NCBI GenBank assembly: GCA_029783825.1
Contig: JAREIK010000343.1
Coordinates: 2,084,501-2,148,500, forward strand
DNA length: 64,000 nucleotides
Direction: 5' to 3'
From: Sapria himalayana
Taxonomy: Eukaryota > Streptophyta > Magnoliopsida > Malpighiales > Rafflesiaceae
This document shows, one piece after another, positions 62,891 to 64,000 of this stretch (position 1 is its first letter; each line of letters begins with the position of its first letter). Both the position numbers and the translations under genes were made by a program. The notes under the pieces are model-generated. The model searched no databases, was not told the DNA's origin, and saw only the letters and a list, made by a program, of their open reading frames with translations.

Positions 62891-64000
62891 AGTGAGGAGC
62901 TTCGTCTAGGTATTCTTCTCATTTAGAACAATAGTATTGTGGTTATTTATTAACTGAGCTCATTTCTATTAAAATTTATAAATAGATTATCTGATCAATC
63001 TTATCTAATTTTGCCTTGGTGATGGTTATTTTTGACCTAATCAATTATTTTTATATATTAATCCTTTTAGTATGTTATTGGGACAACTAATCATCTCTTT
63101 TTAGAGTTATTCATGCTCTCATCTTTTGTATATTTACCAATTTTCATTAATGGTTACTTTATTTATCATCTCTTTTGTTGTGGTTGGCTTTTCCTAAATT
63201 TTAGGAATCATGTTTCCAAGTATTTATGCTTTTGACTTCAATGTTTTACTATTCATTATCATATAACTTACTTCAATGTTAATCACCACCTTATGATTTA
63301 CCTGACATCTATTAATAGTTTCGCCTAAATATACAGAGTAAACTTTAGTAATGTTTTATTTATTCACCCATCCATCAATATCCTTAACATAATATAAATT
63401 AAATCTCCATTAATATAAAACATAATATTACTTTGTATAGAATAAGCCTTATACCGCATGTTTTGATAAAACTTATATATGCTTTAGAATGGTTTCAAAG
63501 TCATGACGCAATTCTATTAATTAGCATTACATTTTGAATTTCATTCTTGCTTGTGGATCCTCTAGAGTACAAACTTAGGTCCTATGGCTCGTTAACTATA
63601 TTGGGGCTTTGCTTTTTGGAGGAACAAGACTAAATGATGCATCTAAACTTTTTTTATTTCACTTCTATACCCAAGTTAATATGTAGTACTCTACGAAATA
63701 ACTCACCACTTAAAAAATATTGTACCCTTGTCAATTATTTTCAAGTTTGAGGTCATAATTCTAGAAAATAGTCGACTCAAAAATACATCAATTTTTTATG
63801 CAATAGTCGTGGTGCTTGATAATGATCATTACTTAATGTTTCTATAAATGTCTAGCACTGAAGTCATAATTTTGTGGGTGTCTTATTTATCATAATAGAC
63901 CACACCATTGAGAAAAGGTCATGAAATTAAGAATGAGCTCTCATATTATTTATGATCATGATATAGTGAACTAGTGCCAATGGTATTTGTCTTTTTTGAT
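62891..64000. other. Sequence after the MULE; block A-like from about 63,720
   Basis: 62,891-63,700 shows nothing recognisable. From about 63,720 it resembles 10,610-10,850 (TTTGAGGTCA-A-TCTAGAAAAT, GACCACACCATTGAGAAA, GGTCATGAAATTA-GAATGA-CTCTCATATTAT). The last 15 bases, TTTGTCTTTTTTGAT, are identical to 21,618-21,632. Confidence 0.55.

Overview
This is nuclear DNA from a flowering plant. Two spliced genes have plant-specific family signatures. The rest is AT-rich and built from layers of decayed plant transposons (Ty1/copia, Ty3/gypsy of the Athila/Tat kind, CACTA, hAT-like, MULE, PIF/Harbinger, tRNA-derived SINEs) and long microsatellites. The two genes do not show the high third-position GC of grasses. 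I cannot name the species.

Genes (1-6.1 kb). The last four exons of a prolyl oligopeptidase gene lie on the + strand and end at 1590. Facing it on the - strand is a complete 11-exon ECH2 gene (peroxisomal enoyl-CoA hydratase 2), which I assembled by hand from 6058 to 1700. It encodes 308 residues with no internal stop. The two stop codons are about 110 bp apart, tail to tail. From memory the Arabidopsis homologues are also neighbours (At1g76140/At1g76150), so this looks like old conserved microsynteny. ECH2 carries transposon and tandem-repeat insertions, all confined to introns, and two of its introns appear to start with GC instead of GT.

Repeat zone A (6.2-10.5 kb): a hAT-like element, a pair of LTR-like direct repeats, a 31-bp minisatellite and a SINE dimer with a 16-bp target duplication.

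The large duplication: 10,516-21,607 recurs in the same orientation at 51,725-about 62,404, at roughly 97-98% identity by eye. The copies differ by a solo copia LTR (copy 1 only), a 91-bp deletion (copy 1), a probable 1.6-kb deletion (copy 1) and several microsatellite lengths. The last 15 bases of the window match copy 1 just beyond that deletion. The window may therefore hold one and a bit units of a roughly 41-kb tandem duplication, or two haplotypes placed in series by an assembler.

Middle (21.6-51.7 kb). In order: LTR-like blocks related to those in copy 1; a 1.1-kb MULE with a 9-bp target duplication and a GAGCTC-rich array; a broken copia pol (-); a short CACTA element with TNP2-type transposase remains (-); a SINE; diverged direct repeats; a perfect 22-bp GC-rich hairpin; a 31-bp minisatellite; two abutting Harbinger-type elements; and a - strand gypsy element with readable Gag and protease remains but no visible reverse transcriptase. 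No intact gene was found between 6.1 kb and the end. Nothing resembles an operon, a defence system or another new multi-gene system. The points of interest are the ECH2 gene structure, the polarised differences between the duplicated blocks, and the word-array transposons.
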